Positions 8,348-16,951 of a DNA stretch of 64,000 bases are shown one piece after another. The stretch covers positions 310,001 through 374,000 of the forward strand of contig NZ_JAAKGV010000001.1 of NCBI RefSeq assembly GCF_011043735.1. The letters are read 5' to 3'. Every line of letters begins with the position of its first letter. Position 1 is the first letter of the stretch. The notes under the pieces are model-generated. The model had not been told where the DNA came from. It worked only from the letters and a program-made list of their open reading frames with translations, and ran no database searches. A program made the translations under genes and the position numbers. This DNA is from Methylobacterium sp. DB0501. GTDB lineage: Bacteria; Pseudomonadota; Alphaproteobacteria; Rhizobiales; Beijerinckiaceae.

Positions 8348-9121
8348 TCAATTCACCGACGGCTCGTCCAGCCGGAACGCGAAGGTCGCCGTGTAGACGT
8401 CCTCGTCGGCGAGCGTCGGGGTGGCGGAGGGGCTCACCGTCTGGCTCACCGTGAGCACCTGGCTGCCGGCCTTGCGGATCGGCACCGTGGCGATGCCGTC
8501 CGGGTCGGTGGTGTAGGCCGGCACCCCGGCGCGCTCCGGCTCCATGCCGCTGTCGCCGTAATAGAGGTCGGCCCCCGGCAGCGGCGCGCCGCGAAACAGC
8601 ACCCGCACGCGGATCGCCCCGGCGGTCGGACCCGGGATCTCGACCGGCACGATCTCGAGCGTGTGGCCGACCACCCGCAGCCACGGCGCGCCGGGGCCGA
8701 ACGCCGCCTTGGCGTATTTCACCGACCAGAAGCCGGAGCGGGCCTGCGGCACCAGGCGCCGGCTCGCATTGAGGCGGGTGCCGTCGCGAAGGATCGTCCA
8801 GTAGCCGGCATCGTAGGTCGCGGCGACGAGGGTGCGGCCGGGCTTGGCGCCGAGCGGCGCCAGCAGGGCGGGCGGCACCTCCGGCGGGGCGGGCTTGAGG
8901 GCGCCGCGCAGGCTGGCGGTCCCGTCCTGCGTCAGGGCGAGAAGGTCGATGAGCTGGGGCAGCGCCGGCGCCTCGCGCTTCGACACGTGGCCGTAATTCA
9001 CCCGGACCTGCGGCACGGATTCGACGGTGCTGAGCGTCAGCCACAGCTCCTGCGCCCGGCCGGGCCCTGCGGCTCCCAGGACGAGGCCGGCGACCAGGGC
9101 AGTGCGGAGCAGGGACGGCAT
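8348..9121 (-). CDS. secreted DUF4198-type protein
   Basis: A 257-residue protein with a Sec signal peptide (MPSLLRTALVAGLVLGAAGPGRA, cleavage likely before QELW). The mature part resembles DUF4198 (NikM-like) periplasmic proteins: an N-terminal domain, then a beta-rich domain with IRVRVLFRGAPLPGADLYY and DPDGIATVPI, which look like an Ig-like or carboxypeptidase-regulatory fold. Such proteins often accompany metal or TonB-dependent uptake, but no transporter is adjacent here. ATG 9121 was chosen because GAGGAG precedes it and it places the signal peptide at the N-terminus; the open frame runs on to 9304. Confidence 0.72.
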   Translation of the reverse strand: MPSLLRTALVAGLVLGAAGPGRAQELWLTLSTVESVPQVRVNYGHVSKREAPALPQLIDLLALTQDGTASLRGALKPAPPEVPPALLAPLGAKPGRTLVAATYDAGYWTILRDGTRLNASRRLVPQARSGFWSVKYAKAAFGPGAPWLRVVGHTLEIVPVEIPGPTAGAIRVRVLFRGAPLPGADLYYGDSGMEPERAGVPAYTTDPDGIATVPIRKAGSQVLTVSQTVSPSATPTLADEDVYTATFAFRLDEPSVN

Positions 9122-9300
9122 CGATGGTCGAACTCCTCGGGCGGCACCCCGTCCCGTCCCGGATGGACGGGCCGGGGGCGCCGCGCGCCGATGGATGCGG
9201 GGCACGAAGGCAGACCCTCGGCGACCCCGCAGCGGCCAGGCATGATAACCCATCCGGCGCCGAACCGATCCCTCGCCGGACGGTATCGTCCGGGGCGCCG

Positions 9301-10593
9301 TCACGCGGGGCCGGCACCGTGTGAACCGGCGGCGCCATCACCGGTTCCGCGCGAAGCCGCGAGGGCCAGCGCCTTGAGGCGCGCCTTCGCCGCAGGGTCG
9401 GTCGGGCAGCCGGCGTCGAGCCAGGCCCGGCGCGCCGCCGCGAGGCCCCGGCCGAGGCCGCGGCCGGGATAGGCTCCCGCCGCCACCAGGGCTGCCCCCG
9501 TGACGGGAAAGACCGGCACCGGCTCCTCGCCCGCGGCGAAGCGCGAGAGCAGGTCGGCGGCGTCCGGCCCGAGGACCGGCCGCGGCTCGCCCCGCGTCAC
9601 CAGGGCGGCGTCCGTGACCGCGCCCGCCCCGTGAACCGCCACCAGGCGCCGCAACTCCGCCGGCACCAGGGGTTCTCCCGCCCCGTGCAGGGCGGCCTCG
9701 GCGCCCGCATAGGCCGCGAGCCGTGCGTGCTCGGCCTTCGACAGGCGCAGGGACTCGCGCAGCCGCTCGGCATCGGCGCCCGAGCGCACCGCCAGCGCGG
9801 CGAGGCGGCGCACCGGGTCGGGCTCGGCCTCCGCGGCGGCGACGCGCGCGAGCCGGCCGAGATCGCCGACCCCGCCGATCAGGCGCAGCAACAGCCCCGT
9901 GTCCTGCATCACCGCCGCGACGGCGGGCGCCCCGGGGGCGGCGAGCAGCTTCAGGAGTTCCCCCCGCACCCGCTCGCGGGAGAGAAGCGCCAGCCCGTCC
10001 CGGGCCTCGATCGCGGCGGCAAGGCCCTCCGGGTCGGGGGCGCCGGTGCCGAAGCGGGCGTGGAAACGGAAGAAGCGCAGCACCCGCAGGTAATCCTCGC
10101 GGATGCGCTGGCGCGCCTCGCCGATGAAGCGCACCCGGGATGCGGCGAGGTCGGCGAGGCCCCCGACCGTGTCGTGCACCGCCCCGTCCGGCGTGACCGA
10201 GAGGGCGTTGACGGTGAAGTCGCGCCGCGCGGCGTCGCGGGCGAAGTCGCGACCGAAGCTCACCACGGCGTGGCGCCCGTCGGTCTCGATGTCCTCCCGC
10301 AGGGTCGTGACCTCGAACGGCTCGCCCTCGGCGACCACCGTCACGGTGCCGTGGGCGATGCCGGTCGGCACCGGCTTCAGGCCGGCCCCGCCGGCCCGCC
10401 GCACCACCTCGTCGGGCAGCAGGGTGGTGGCGAGGTCGATATCGGCGACCGGGCGGCCGAGCAGCGCGTCGCGCACCGCGCCGCCGACGAGGCGGGTCTC
10501 CTCGCGGGCGTCGGCCAGGGCATCGAGCACCCGGACGAGGCGCGGTCGCGCCAGCACCGCCCGCAAGGCGGCCTCGTCGAGGGGCGGGCTCAC
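9301..10593 (-). CDS. cca: CCA tRNA nucleotidyltransferase
   Basis: A 430-residue class II nucleotidyltransferase that adds or repairs the 3' CCA of tRNAs. LVGGAVRDALLGR (35-47) and the paired acidic residues in DIDLATT (D51, D53) form the catalytic head. DFARDAARRDFTVNALS and the neck motif REDYLRVLRFFRFHARFG follow, then an alpha-helical body and tail. It is the last gene of a four-gene operon and its start overlaps the DUF6111 stop by 4 bp. Poly(A) polymerase is the sequence-similar alternative, but the alphaproteobacterial context favours the CCA enzyme. Confidence 0.93.
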   Translation of the reverse strand: MSPPLDEAALRAVLARPRLVRVLDALADAREETRLVGGAVRDALLGRPVADIDLATTLLPDEVVRRAGGAGLKPVPTGIAHGTVTVVAEGEPFEVTTLREDIETDGRHAVVSFGRDFARDAARRDFTVNALSVTPDGAVHDTVGGLADLAASRVRFIGEARQRIREDYLRVLRFFRFHARFGTGAPDPEGLAAAIEARDGLALLSRERVRGELLKLLAAPGAPAVAAVMQDTGLLLRLIGGVGDLGRLARVAAAEAEPDPVRRLAALAVRSGADAERLRESLRLSKAEHARLAAYAGAEAALHGAGEPLVPAELRRLVAVHGAGAVTDAALVTRGEPRPVLGPDAADLLSRFAAGEEPVPVFPVTGAALVAAGAYPGRGLGRGLAAARRAWLDAGCPTDPAAKARLKALALAASRGTGDGAAGSHGAGPA

Positions 10594-10847
10594 CGGAACT
10601 GCCCGGGCACCACCCGGCCGTTCTCGATATGGGTCGGCACGAAGCCGTCCTGGTGCCGCTCGGCGGTGAGGGCCACCACCACGAAGGAGGCGATGACGAG
10701 GGCGGCACCGGCGATGGCCAGCCGCAGGGACTGGTCGCTCCAGGCCGCCCAGCGCAAGGGGTTGCGCCGGCTGAGCACCAGCCAGAGGCCGAAGGCCGCG
10801 AAGGGCAGCAGGAACAGCAGCATGTCGTCGATCAGCGCGCGGGCCAT
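10590..10847 (-). CDS. DUF6111 small membrane protein
   Basis: An 85-residue protein with two transmembrane helices (about 8-26 and 42-60) and a short C-terminal tail rich in polar residues (TAERHQDGFVPTHIENG). It lies between the CoA pyrophosphatase and cca genes, overlapping cca by 4 bp, an arrangement kept in many alphaproteobacteria. A GTG at 10856 overlapping the previous stop (GTGA) is an equally possible start and would add three residues. The function is unknown. Confidence 0.82.
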   Translation of the reverse strand: MARALIDDMLLFLLPFAAFGLWLVLSRRNPLRWAAWSDQSLRLAIAGAALVIASFVVVALTAERHQDGFVPTHIENGRVVPGQFR

Positions 10848-10852
10848 TCGGT

Positions 10853-11542
10853 TCACTCGTCCGCGTCGCGGAGTCGGTCGTAGAGGTTGCGCACGATGCC
10901 GGCGGTCACCCCCCAGATGTAACGCTCGCCGAAGGGAATCGCGTAGTAGCGCCGCTGGCGCCCGCGCCATTCCCGGCTGTGCAGGGCATGGTTGGCGACA
11001 TCCATCAGGAAGTCGAGCGGTACCTCGAACGCCTCCGCCACCTCGTGCGGGTTGAGGGTGAGGGACGCGTCCGGCGCCACCAGCCCGACCACCGGCGTCA
11101 CCAGGAAGCCGGTGCCCGACAGGTACGGGTCGAGGTAGCCGAGCGGCGTCACCGCCGCCGGGTCGAGGCCGATCTCTTCCTGCGCCTCCCGCAGGGCCGC
11201 CGCGAGGGGGGAGGGGTCGCCGGGATCGATCTTGCCGCCCGGGAAGGCGATCTGGCCGGAATGGTCGCGCAGGTGCGGCGACCGGAGGGTGAACAGCACC
11301 GAGACGGCGTCGTCCCGGGGCACCACCGGCACCAGCACGGCGGCGAGCCGCGGCGGACGCGACAGGGCGGCCTCCAGCACGTCGGGCTCGAGGTCGTGGT
11401 CGCCGCGGGGGGGCGAGGGCGGTGGATTCGCGGTCTCGTCCTGCGGGCCCGGCGGCTCGGGGCGCAGGCGGGTCCGGGCGCGCTCCAGGAAGAGGTCGAG
11501 CGCGAGGGAGCCTTGGGCGGTGGAGGCGGCGAGATCGGTCAC
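10853..11542 (-). CDS. NUDIX hydrolase, CoA pyrophosphatase
   Basis: A 229-residue NUDIX enzyme predicted to split CoA or acyl-CoA to 3',5'-ADP and 4'-phosphopantetheine. The CoA-specific signature TLRSPHLRDHSGQIAFPGG precedes the Nudix box (GGKIDPGD through REAQEEIGL), which supplies the metal-binding glutamates. The N-terminal 45 residues are low-complexity and acidic/proline-rich. The start is a GTG overlapping the upstream DUF1285 stop (GTGA), so the two are translationally coupled. Confidence 0.9.
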   Translation of the reverse strand: MTDLAASTAQGSLALDLFLERARTRLRPEPPGPQDETANPPPSPPRGDHDLEPDVLEAALSRPPRLAAVLVPVVPRDDAVSVLFTLRSPHLRDHSGQIAFPGGKIDPGDPSPLAAALREAQEEIGLDPAAVTPLGYLDPYLSGTGFLVTPVVGLVAPDASLTLNPHEVAEAFEVPLDFLMDVANHALHSREWRGRQRRYYAIPFGERYIWGVTAGIVRNLYDRLRDADE

Positions 11543-12138
11543 GACAGTTCGGACGATCGGGCGATGCGGTGGAAGCGCCCGCCGGCGGCAAGCCCGAACC
11601 AGCTCTCGCCCTGGTCCTCGCGCTCCTCGCAGAGTTCGACGAGGTCGTAGGTGAGCGCCCGGGTGACCCGGGCCCAGAGGCCGTGGCGTACCGCGACGTA
11701 GGGCTTGAACCCGCCCTCCGGATCGCGCTCGAAGCGCAGGGGATGGTCGTCGTCGAGGGGGACGACGTCGTCGAGGTTGGTGCGGAACGCGACGGCGCGG
11801 GCGTCGCCCTCGCCCTCCACCGCCATCTCGACCGCCAGGAAGGCCGCGTCCTCGACCTCGATCCCGACCCGCTCCACCGGCGTCACCAGCACCGTGCGCC
11901 CGTCCGAGTCGCGGCGCAGGATGGTCGAGAACAGCTTGACCAGGGCCGGCCGGGTGATCGGGCTGCCGTTGTAGTGCCAGGTCCCGTCGGCGGCGATCCG
12001 CATCGGGATCTCGCCGCAATAATCCGGGTTCCAGCGTTCGACCGGCGGCGGGCCGCGCCGGCTCCCCTCGGCCCCGAGGGCGGCGGTCAGGCGTTCGAGG
12101 ACCCCACCGGGCGGGGTGCCGTTCGGATCGTGCGTCAT
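11539..12138 (-). CDS. DUF1285 domain-containing protein
   Basis: A 199-residue protein matching the DUF1285 (COG3816) family, recognisable by PMRIAADGTWHYNGSPITRPALVKLFSTILRR-type text, the VGIEVEDAAFLAVEM segment and PYVAVRHGLWARVTR. Function is unknown and it is probably cytoplasmic. It is the first gene of the operon with CoA pyrophosphatase, DUF6111 and cca; the conserved grouping suggests a link to nucleotide or RNA housekeeping, but this is only inference. Confidence 0.88.
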   Translation of the reverse strand: MTHDPNGTPPGGVLERLTAALGAEGSRRGPPPVERWNPDYCGEIPMRIAADGTWHYNGSPITRPALVKLFSTILRRDSDGRTVLVTPVERVGIEVEDAAFLAVEMAVEGEGDARAVAFRTNLDDVVPLDDDHPLRFERDPEGGFKPYVAVRHGLWARVTRALTYDLVELCEEREDQGESWFGLAAGGRFHRIARSSELS

Positions 12139-12234
12139 CCGGCTCTACATAGCGGATCGGGGCGGCTTGTGTACGGGCGGACGCGACCGGGCGTTCTTCG
12201 CTACGGGCTTTCTTGCCTGACGGGCATTCTTGCC

Positions 12235-12657
12235 TCACGGGCTTTCTTGCGGCCGCCGGCGCAGGATCTTCCACACCCCGGTGGCGGTGGCGACGATGCG
12301 GCCCTCGCACCGCGCATCGCCGCGCAGGAAGACCAGGCTGCTGGTGCGCTGCACCACCTCGGGCGTCATCGTGATCGTCTCGCCGATCCGGCCGGCGGAC
12401 ACGAACTGCATCTCGAACTGCACCGTGACGCAGTTCGCCCCGCCGGCGGCCCGCATGGCGGCGAAACCGAGCGCCCGGTCGGCGAAGGTCATCATCATGC
12501 CGCCCTGCACCACGCCGATCAGGTTGGCGTGCTTGGGCTCGGCCCGGAACGCGAAGCTCACCGCCTCGCCCTCCTCGCGCAGCATCACCGGGCCGACGAG
12601 GGAGAGGAAGCCCGGATCGTCGAAGGGGCGCCAGCCGGTCAGGTCGGGTGCGGTCAT
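12235..12657 (-). CDS. PaaI-like hotdog-fold thioesterase
   Basis: A 140-residue hotdog protein. ANLIGVVQGGMMMTFADRALGFAA is the PaaI/YbgC-like helix region with the HxGG-like turn (here VQGG), and CVTVQFEMQFVSAGRIGETI is the following strand pair. It probably hydrolyses an acyl-CoA of unknown chain type. It is divergently arranged with a second thioesterase gene, the starts 85 bp apart, so they may share a control region. The ATG at 12657 was chosen because the fold begins soon after; the longer frame is overlap. Confidence 0.82.
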   Translation of the reverse strand: MTAPDLTGWRPFDDPGFLSLVGPVMLREEGEAVSFAFRAEPKHANLIGVVQGGMMMTFADRALGFAAMRAAGGANCVTVQFEMQFVSAGRIGETITMTPEVVQRTSSLVFLRGDARCEGRIVATATGVWKILRRRPQESP

Positions 12658-12742
12658 GGGGTCTCGGGGGTGAGGGCGCTGGACAGCGCGGCCGTGGCCG
12701 TGCCTCAAGGTCTTTACCAAGAAAATCGCCAGGGAGGGGCCC

Positions 12743-13183
12743 GTGACGGAACAGACACCCGATGCGCGCGTGCGCGCCAGCTTCGACAAGCAAGGCCTGA
12801 TGCGGACCCTCGGCGCGACGCTGGACGCGGTGTCGCCCGGCGCGGTCGCGATCGCGCTGGTGCCCGGGCCGGCGGTATCGCAGCAGCACGGCTTCGTCCA
12901 TGCGGGGGCGGTGAGCGCCATCGCCGACAGCGCGGCGGGCTACGCGGCCCTGACGCTGATGCCGCCCGGCGCCGGGGTGCTGACGGCGGAGTTCAAGATC
13001 AACCTGCTGGCCCCCGCCGCAGGCACGCGCATCCTGGCGCGGGGCCGGGTGGTGAAGGCGGGGCGGACCCTGACGCTCGCCCAGGCGGAGGTCTTTGCGG
13101 AGGATGACGGGCGCGAGAAGCTGGTCGCGCTCCTCACCGCGACCCTGATGGCGGTGCAGGGGCGGGACGGCGTCGGCGACTGA
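12743..13183 (+). CDS. PaaI family thioesterase
   Basis: A 146-residue hotdog thioesterase. GFVHAGAVSAIADSAAGYAALTLMP holds the HAG turn and catalytic helix typical of PaaI-type enzymes, followed by LTAEFKINLLAPAAG and the C-terminal strands. The GTG start has a strong AGGGAGGGG ribosome site just upstream. Likely substrates are aromatic or medium-chain acyl-CoAs. The divergent neighbour is a second, only distantly similar member of the same fold. Confidence 0.88.
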   Translation: MTEQTPDARVRASFDKQGLMRTLGATLDAVSPGAVAIALVPGPAVSQQHGFVHAGAVSAIADSAAGYAALTLMPPGAGVLTAEFKINLLAPAAGTRILARGRVVKAGRTLTLAQAEVFAEDDGREKLVALLTATLMAVQGRDGVGD

Positions 13184-13200
13184 GCCGCAGGTTCCGGCAA

Positions 13201-13231
13201 TCCGGCCCCGGCGGACGCCGCCGGAGCCGGA
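13201..13231. terminator. hairpin between convergent genes
   Basis: A 14-bp stem with one mismatch (TCCGGCCCCGGCGG against CCGCCGGAGCCGGA) and a 3-nt loop lies between the convergent thioesterase and cytochrome c genes. There is no T-run on either side, so a bidirectional terminator is likely from position but not proven. Confidence 0.55.
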
Positions 13232-13238
13232 TACGGGC

Positions 13239-13595
13239 TTACTTCTGGGTCTCGAGGTAGGCCTCGAGATCTTTGATCTTCTTGTCGTCCTTGACGCCGG
13301 CGAAGATCATCTTGTTGCCGGGCACCTTGGCCTTCGGGTCCTTGATGTATTCCATGAAGGTGACCGAGTCCCAGGTCAGGCCGGAATTCTTCATCGCGGC
13401 CGAGTAGTTGTAGCCCTCGTGGGTGCCGGCCTTGCGGCCGATGAGGCCCTTGAGATCCGGGCCGACGCCGTTCTTGCCGAAGGCGTGGCAGGCCTTGCAC
13501 TGGGCGAAGACCTTCTCGCCGGCGGCGGCGTCCTGGGCCTGGGCGGCGAAGGGGAGAAGGGCCGCCAGGGCGGCACCGAGGATGAGCTGACGCAT
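13239..13595 (-). CDS. periplasmic class I cytochrome c
   Basis: A 118-residue protein with a clean signal peptide (cleavage after AAQA), one heme-binding CKACH site (C33, C36, H37) and a distal methionine ligand M96 in PGNKM. GVGPDLKGLIGRKAGT and the EYIKDPKAKVPGNKMIF block are typical of cytochrome c2/c550-type carriers, so it probably shuttles electrons between the bc1 complex or a dehydrogenase and a terminal oxidase. ATG 13595 follows GGAGGG. It is monocistronic. Confidence 0.93.
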   Translation of the reverse strand: MRQLILGAALAALLPFAAQAQDAAAGEKVFAQCKACHAFGKNGVGPDLKGLIGRKAGTHEGYNYSAAMKNSGLTWDSVTFMEYIKDPKAKVPGNKMIFAGVKDDKKIKDLEAYLETQK

Positions 13596-13852
13596 GAGGT
13601 TCCCTCCAACGGACGTCGTTCGCGACCGGCCACCGGGATATGGCCCAGCCTGCAATTTGGTACAGTTAAAAACGCCGGCGGTTCGCGACGGGTCCCGTGC
13701 GGCGAAAAGAAGCTGTGCCGCGGTTCCGCGCAATCGGACGAAGGTGCGGGGCGACGGGACGGATGGGCGCGCTCCCTCGCCTGCCTTATGATGGGGCACG
13801 AGCGACCGCCCGACCGGTCGGACAAGAATCCCGAGACTCCCGAGGACACGCC

Positions 13853-15286
13853 ATGACCATCGCCTTCCCGCTTCCGGATCCCGCGATCCTCGCCCGCCGC
13901 GACGCGATCCTGGACGGCCTGCGGGGCCTGGTGGCGCCGGAGGCGCTGGTGACCAGCGAGGACGAGCGCCGCGCCTTCGAGACCGACGGCCTCACCGCCT
14001 ACCGCAAGATGCCGCTCGCCGTGGTGCTGCCCTCGACGACCGCCGAGGTCTCCGCCGTGATGCGCTACTGCCACGAGGCCGGGGTCAAGGTGGTGCCGCG
14101 CGGCGCCGGCACCTCGCTCGCCGGCGGCGCCATCGCGCAGGAGGACGCGGTGATCCTCGGCGTCGCCAAGATGAACCGGGTGCTCGACGTCGATTTTCCC
14201 AATCGCACCGCCCGGGTCCAGGCCGGCATCACCAACCTCGCCATCAGCGCGGCGGTGGCCCACGAGGGCTTCTTCTACGCCCCCGACCCGTCGAGCCAGC
14301 TCGCCTGCACCATCGCGGGCAACATCGCGATGAATTCGGGCGGGGCGCATTGCCTGAAATACGGCGTCACCACCAACAACCTGATGGGCGTGACCCTGGT
14401 GATGGTCGACGGCACGGTGGTGGAGATCGGCGGCGACCACCTCGATTCCGCCGGCTACGACCTGCTCGGCCTCGTCTGCGGCTCGGAAGGCCAGCTCGGC
14501 ATCGTCACCGAGGCGACCGTCAGGATCCTGCGCGCCGCGGAGGGCGCGCGGCCGGCGCTGATGGGCTTCGGCACGGTCGAGGATGCGGGCGCCTGCACGG
14601 CGGCGATCATCGGCGCCGGCATCATCCCGGTGGCGATCGAGTACATGGACCGCGAGGCGATCACGATCTGCGAGGCCTTCGCCCATGCGGGCTACCCGCT
14701 CGATGCCGAGGCGATGCTGATCATCGAGGTCGAGGGCTGCCAGGAGGAATGCGACGCGATGCTCGCCCGCATCGTCGAGATCGCCAAGCCCTTCAACCCG
14801 ACGAGCCTCAAGGTCTCGCAATCGGAGGCCGAGAGCGCCGCGATCTGGAAGGGCCGCAAGTCGGCCTTCGGCGCGACGGGGCGCATCTCCGACTACATCT
14901 GCATGGACGGCACCATCCCGACCGGGCAATTGCCGCGCGTGCTGGAGCGGATCGGCGAGATCACCAAGTCCTACGGTCTGCGCTGCGCCAACGTCTTCCA
15001 TGCCGGCGACGGCAACCTGCACCCGCTGATCCTGTTCGACATCAACACGCCCGGCGAGATGGAGAAGGCCGAGGCCGCCGGAGAGGAGATGCTGAAGCTC
15101 TGCGTCGAGGTCGGCGGCTGCCTCACCGGCGAGCACGGCGTCGGCATCGAGAAGCGCGACCTGATGACTTATCAGTACAACCCGGAGGACCTGCACCAGC
15201 AGATGCGGGTGCGGGCGGTGTTCGATCCGGCCTGGCTGATGAACCCGGCCAAGGTGTTTCCGCTGGAGGGACGGATCGCGGCTTGA
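13853..15286 (+). CDS. glcD: glycolate oxidase subunit GlcD
   Basis: A 477-residue FAD-binding oxidase subunit. It contains VVPRGAGTSLAGGA (FAD), GSEGQLGIVTEATV, a central FHAGDGNLHP (the His/Asp pair of the C-terminal domain) and TGEHGVGIEKRDLM. These match GlcD of the glycolate oxidase complex, which normally works with GlcE and the iron-sulfur subunit GlcF. Neither lies in this window, so the partners must be elsewhere or the enzyme may be a stand-alone D-lactate/glycolate dehydrogenase. It is paralogous to the enzyme at 5.0 kb. The next (frameshifted) frame overlaps its stop. Confidence 0.88.
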   Translation: MTIAFPLPDPAILARRDAILDGLRGLVAPEALVTSEDERRAFETDGLTAYRKMPLAVVLPSTTAEVSAVMRYCHEAGVKVVPRGAGTSLAGGAIAQEDAVILGVAKMNRVLDVDFPNRTARVQAGITNLAISAAVAHEGFFYAPDPSSQLACTIAGNIAMNSGGAHCLKYGVTTNNLMGVTLVMVDGTVVEIGGDHLDSAGYDLLGLVCGSEGQLGIVTEATVRILRAAEGARPALMGFGTVEDAGACTAAIIGAGIIPVAIEYMDREAITICEAFAHAGYPLDAEAMLIIEVEGCQEECDAMLARIVEIAKPFNPTSLKVSQSEAESAAIWKGRKSAFGATGRISDYICMDGTIPTGQLPRVLERIGEITKSYGLRCANVFHAGDGNLHPLILFDINTPGEMEKAEAAGEEMLKLCVEVGGCLTGEHGVGIEKRDLMTYQYNPEDLHQQMRVRAVFDPAWLMNPAKVFPLEGRIAA

Positions 15287-16951
15287 GGGGGAAGCAGGGT
15301 GGCGCGACGAGCCTGCCGGGCGCGTCCGCGATCAAGGCGCTCGCCGACCCGAAGGTGGTCGAGCGCGGCCGCGAGGTGATGCGCTCGGGTGCCGTCTCCG
15401 ACCTCGTGCGGCGCGGCGACCAGATCACCGCCGCGGTCACGGGCAGCGAGGACGAGCCCTACCGGGTGACGGTCCGGCTGACGGAGCGCGGCGTGGCGGA
15501 TTACCGCTGCACCTGCCCCTACGAGTGGGGCGGGGGCCTGCAAGCACGTCGTCGCGACCCAGCTCGCGGCGAGCAAGCCCGGTGCCGTGGCCGAGCGGCC
15601 GACCCTGCGCGAGATCCTCGACGGCCTGCCGCGCGAGGCCCTGGCCGACCTGCTCCTGCGCCGGGCCGAGGCCGATCCCGACCTCGCCGGCTGGATCGAG
15701 GTCGAGCTGGCCGTCACCCCGGGCCGCAGCGCGGTCGATCCGGCGCCGACCGCCGCACAGGCTCGCACGCTCCTCGCCCGCAAGGCCCGGACCTATTGGG
15801 ACGACTACGAATCCACGGGCCCGTCCGACGAGCTGCACGAACTGGTCGAGAAGGCGGTGCCGTTCCTGGAAGCCGGCGACGGGCGCAACGCCCTGCGCGT
15901 CCTCGTGGCCGTGGCCGAGCCGTTCATCGAGCAATGGGCTCGGCGAGATGGCCGAGACCGACGAGGACATGTACCTGCTGTTCGAGGATCTCGGGCGGAT
16001 GATCGCCGAGGCGGTGCTGATGGGCGACCTCTCGGAGGACGAGCGCGACGACCTGTTCGAGACGGTCGAGGGCTGGCAGGTTGAGCTCAGCGAGTACGGA
16101 CCCGAGGGCCTCGCCATCACCATCGCGGCGCTCGCCGCCGGTTGGGAGGTGCCCGCGCTGACGGCCGTGCTCTCCGGCAAGACAGCGTCCCTGCCGGAGA
16201 GCGAGACGGACCTCGTCGCCGTGCGCCTGCGGGTGCTCGCGGCCTCGGGGCGCACCGACGAATACCTGAACCTCGCCCGGGCCGTCGGTGACGACGCGGC
16301 CTATGCCGGGATGCTGGTGCGCCTCGGCCGGATCGACGAGGCCGTGGCCCATGCGGCGACGCACCTGACGGATCCGGGCGACGTTCTCGACCTCGCCCGG
16401 CACTTGCGTGAGGCCGGGCATCCCGACCATGCGCTCGACCTGGCGCGGTCGGGTCTCCACCGCCCCGATCTGACGGAGAGCGGCGTGACCGCCGTCTTGG
16501 CGCGCTGGCTGCGCGATGAGGCCGCCGCGCTCAAGCGCCGGGACCTCGCCCTCGAAGGAGCCCGCGCCGCCTTCGTGGAGAGCCACGCCCTCGACGACTA
16601 TACCGCGGCCCGAACGATCGGCCGCAAGGGCTGGGATCGCGTCCGCGACGATCTCCTGACGATCCTCGCCGAGGCCGATGTCGCCGACGACCGGATCGCG
16701 ATCCTGCTCGAGGAGGGGCTGGTCGGGGACGCCATGAAGGCCGCCGAGGTCAGCCGCGAGGATCACGTCGACGAGGCGGTGCTGCACCGCTTGGCCGAGG
16801 AGGCACTGAAGCGGAATCCCGCCTGGGTCGCCCATGCGAAGCGGGCCTATCTCGCGCGGGGCCAGAGGGCGGAATGGGCCGCTCGAATCGAGGCGCTGAT
16901 CACCGAGAACAAGCGGCGCCACTCGCTCAGGCCGAAGCTGGAGGCGTTGCG
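15283..16951 (+). pseudogene. SWIM zinc-finger protein, two frameshifts
   Basis: One protein can be followed through three frames. Frame 1 from about 15283 (TTG overlapping the glcD stop) gives ALADPKVVERGREVM and the first SWIM cysteines (codons at 15508 and 15514). One extra base at about 15535-15538 moves it to frame 2, which supplies the CKHVV half of the SWIM motif (Cys 15539, His 15545) and a helical region. An extra G at 15936-15938 moves it to frame 3, which continues as GEMAETDEDMY through TPR-like helical repeats to RHSLRPKLEALR. SWIM domains bind zinc and nucleic acid or protein. Both lesions are +1 within G-runs, so sequencing error is possible. Frame 3 stays open to 17120 over the opposite gene, probably beyond the natural end. 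Confidence 0.75.

Noticed and set aside
9122..9300. Cobalamin or nickel riboswitch upstream of the DUF4198 gene
   Set aside because: No conserved B12-box-like core could be found in the leader.
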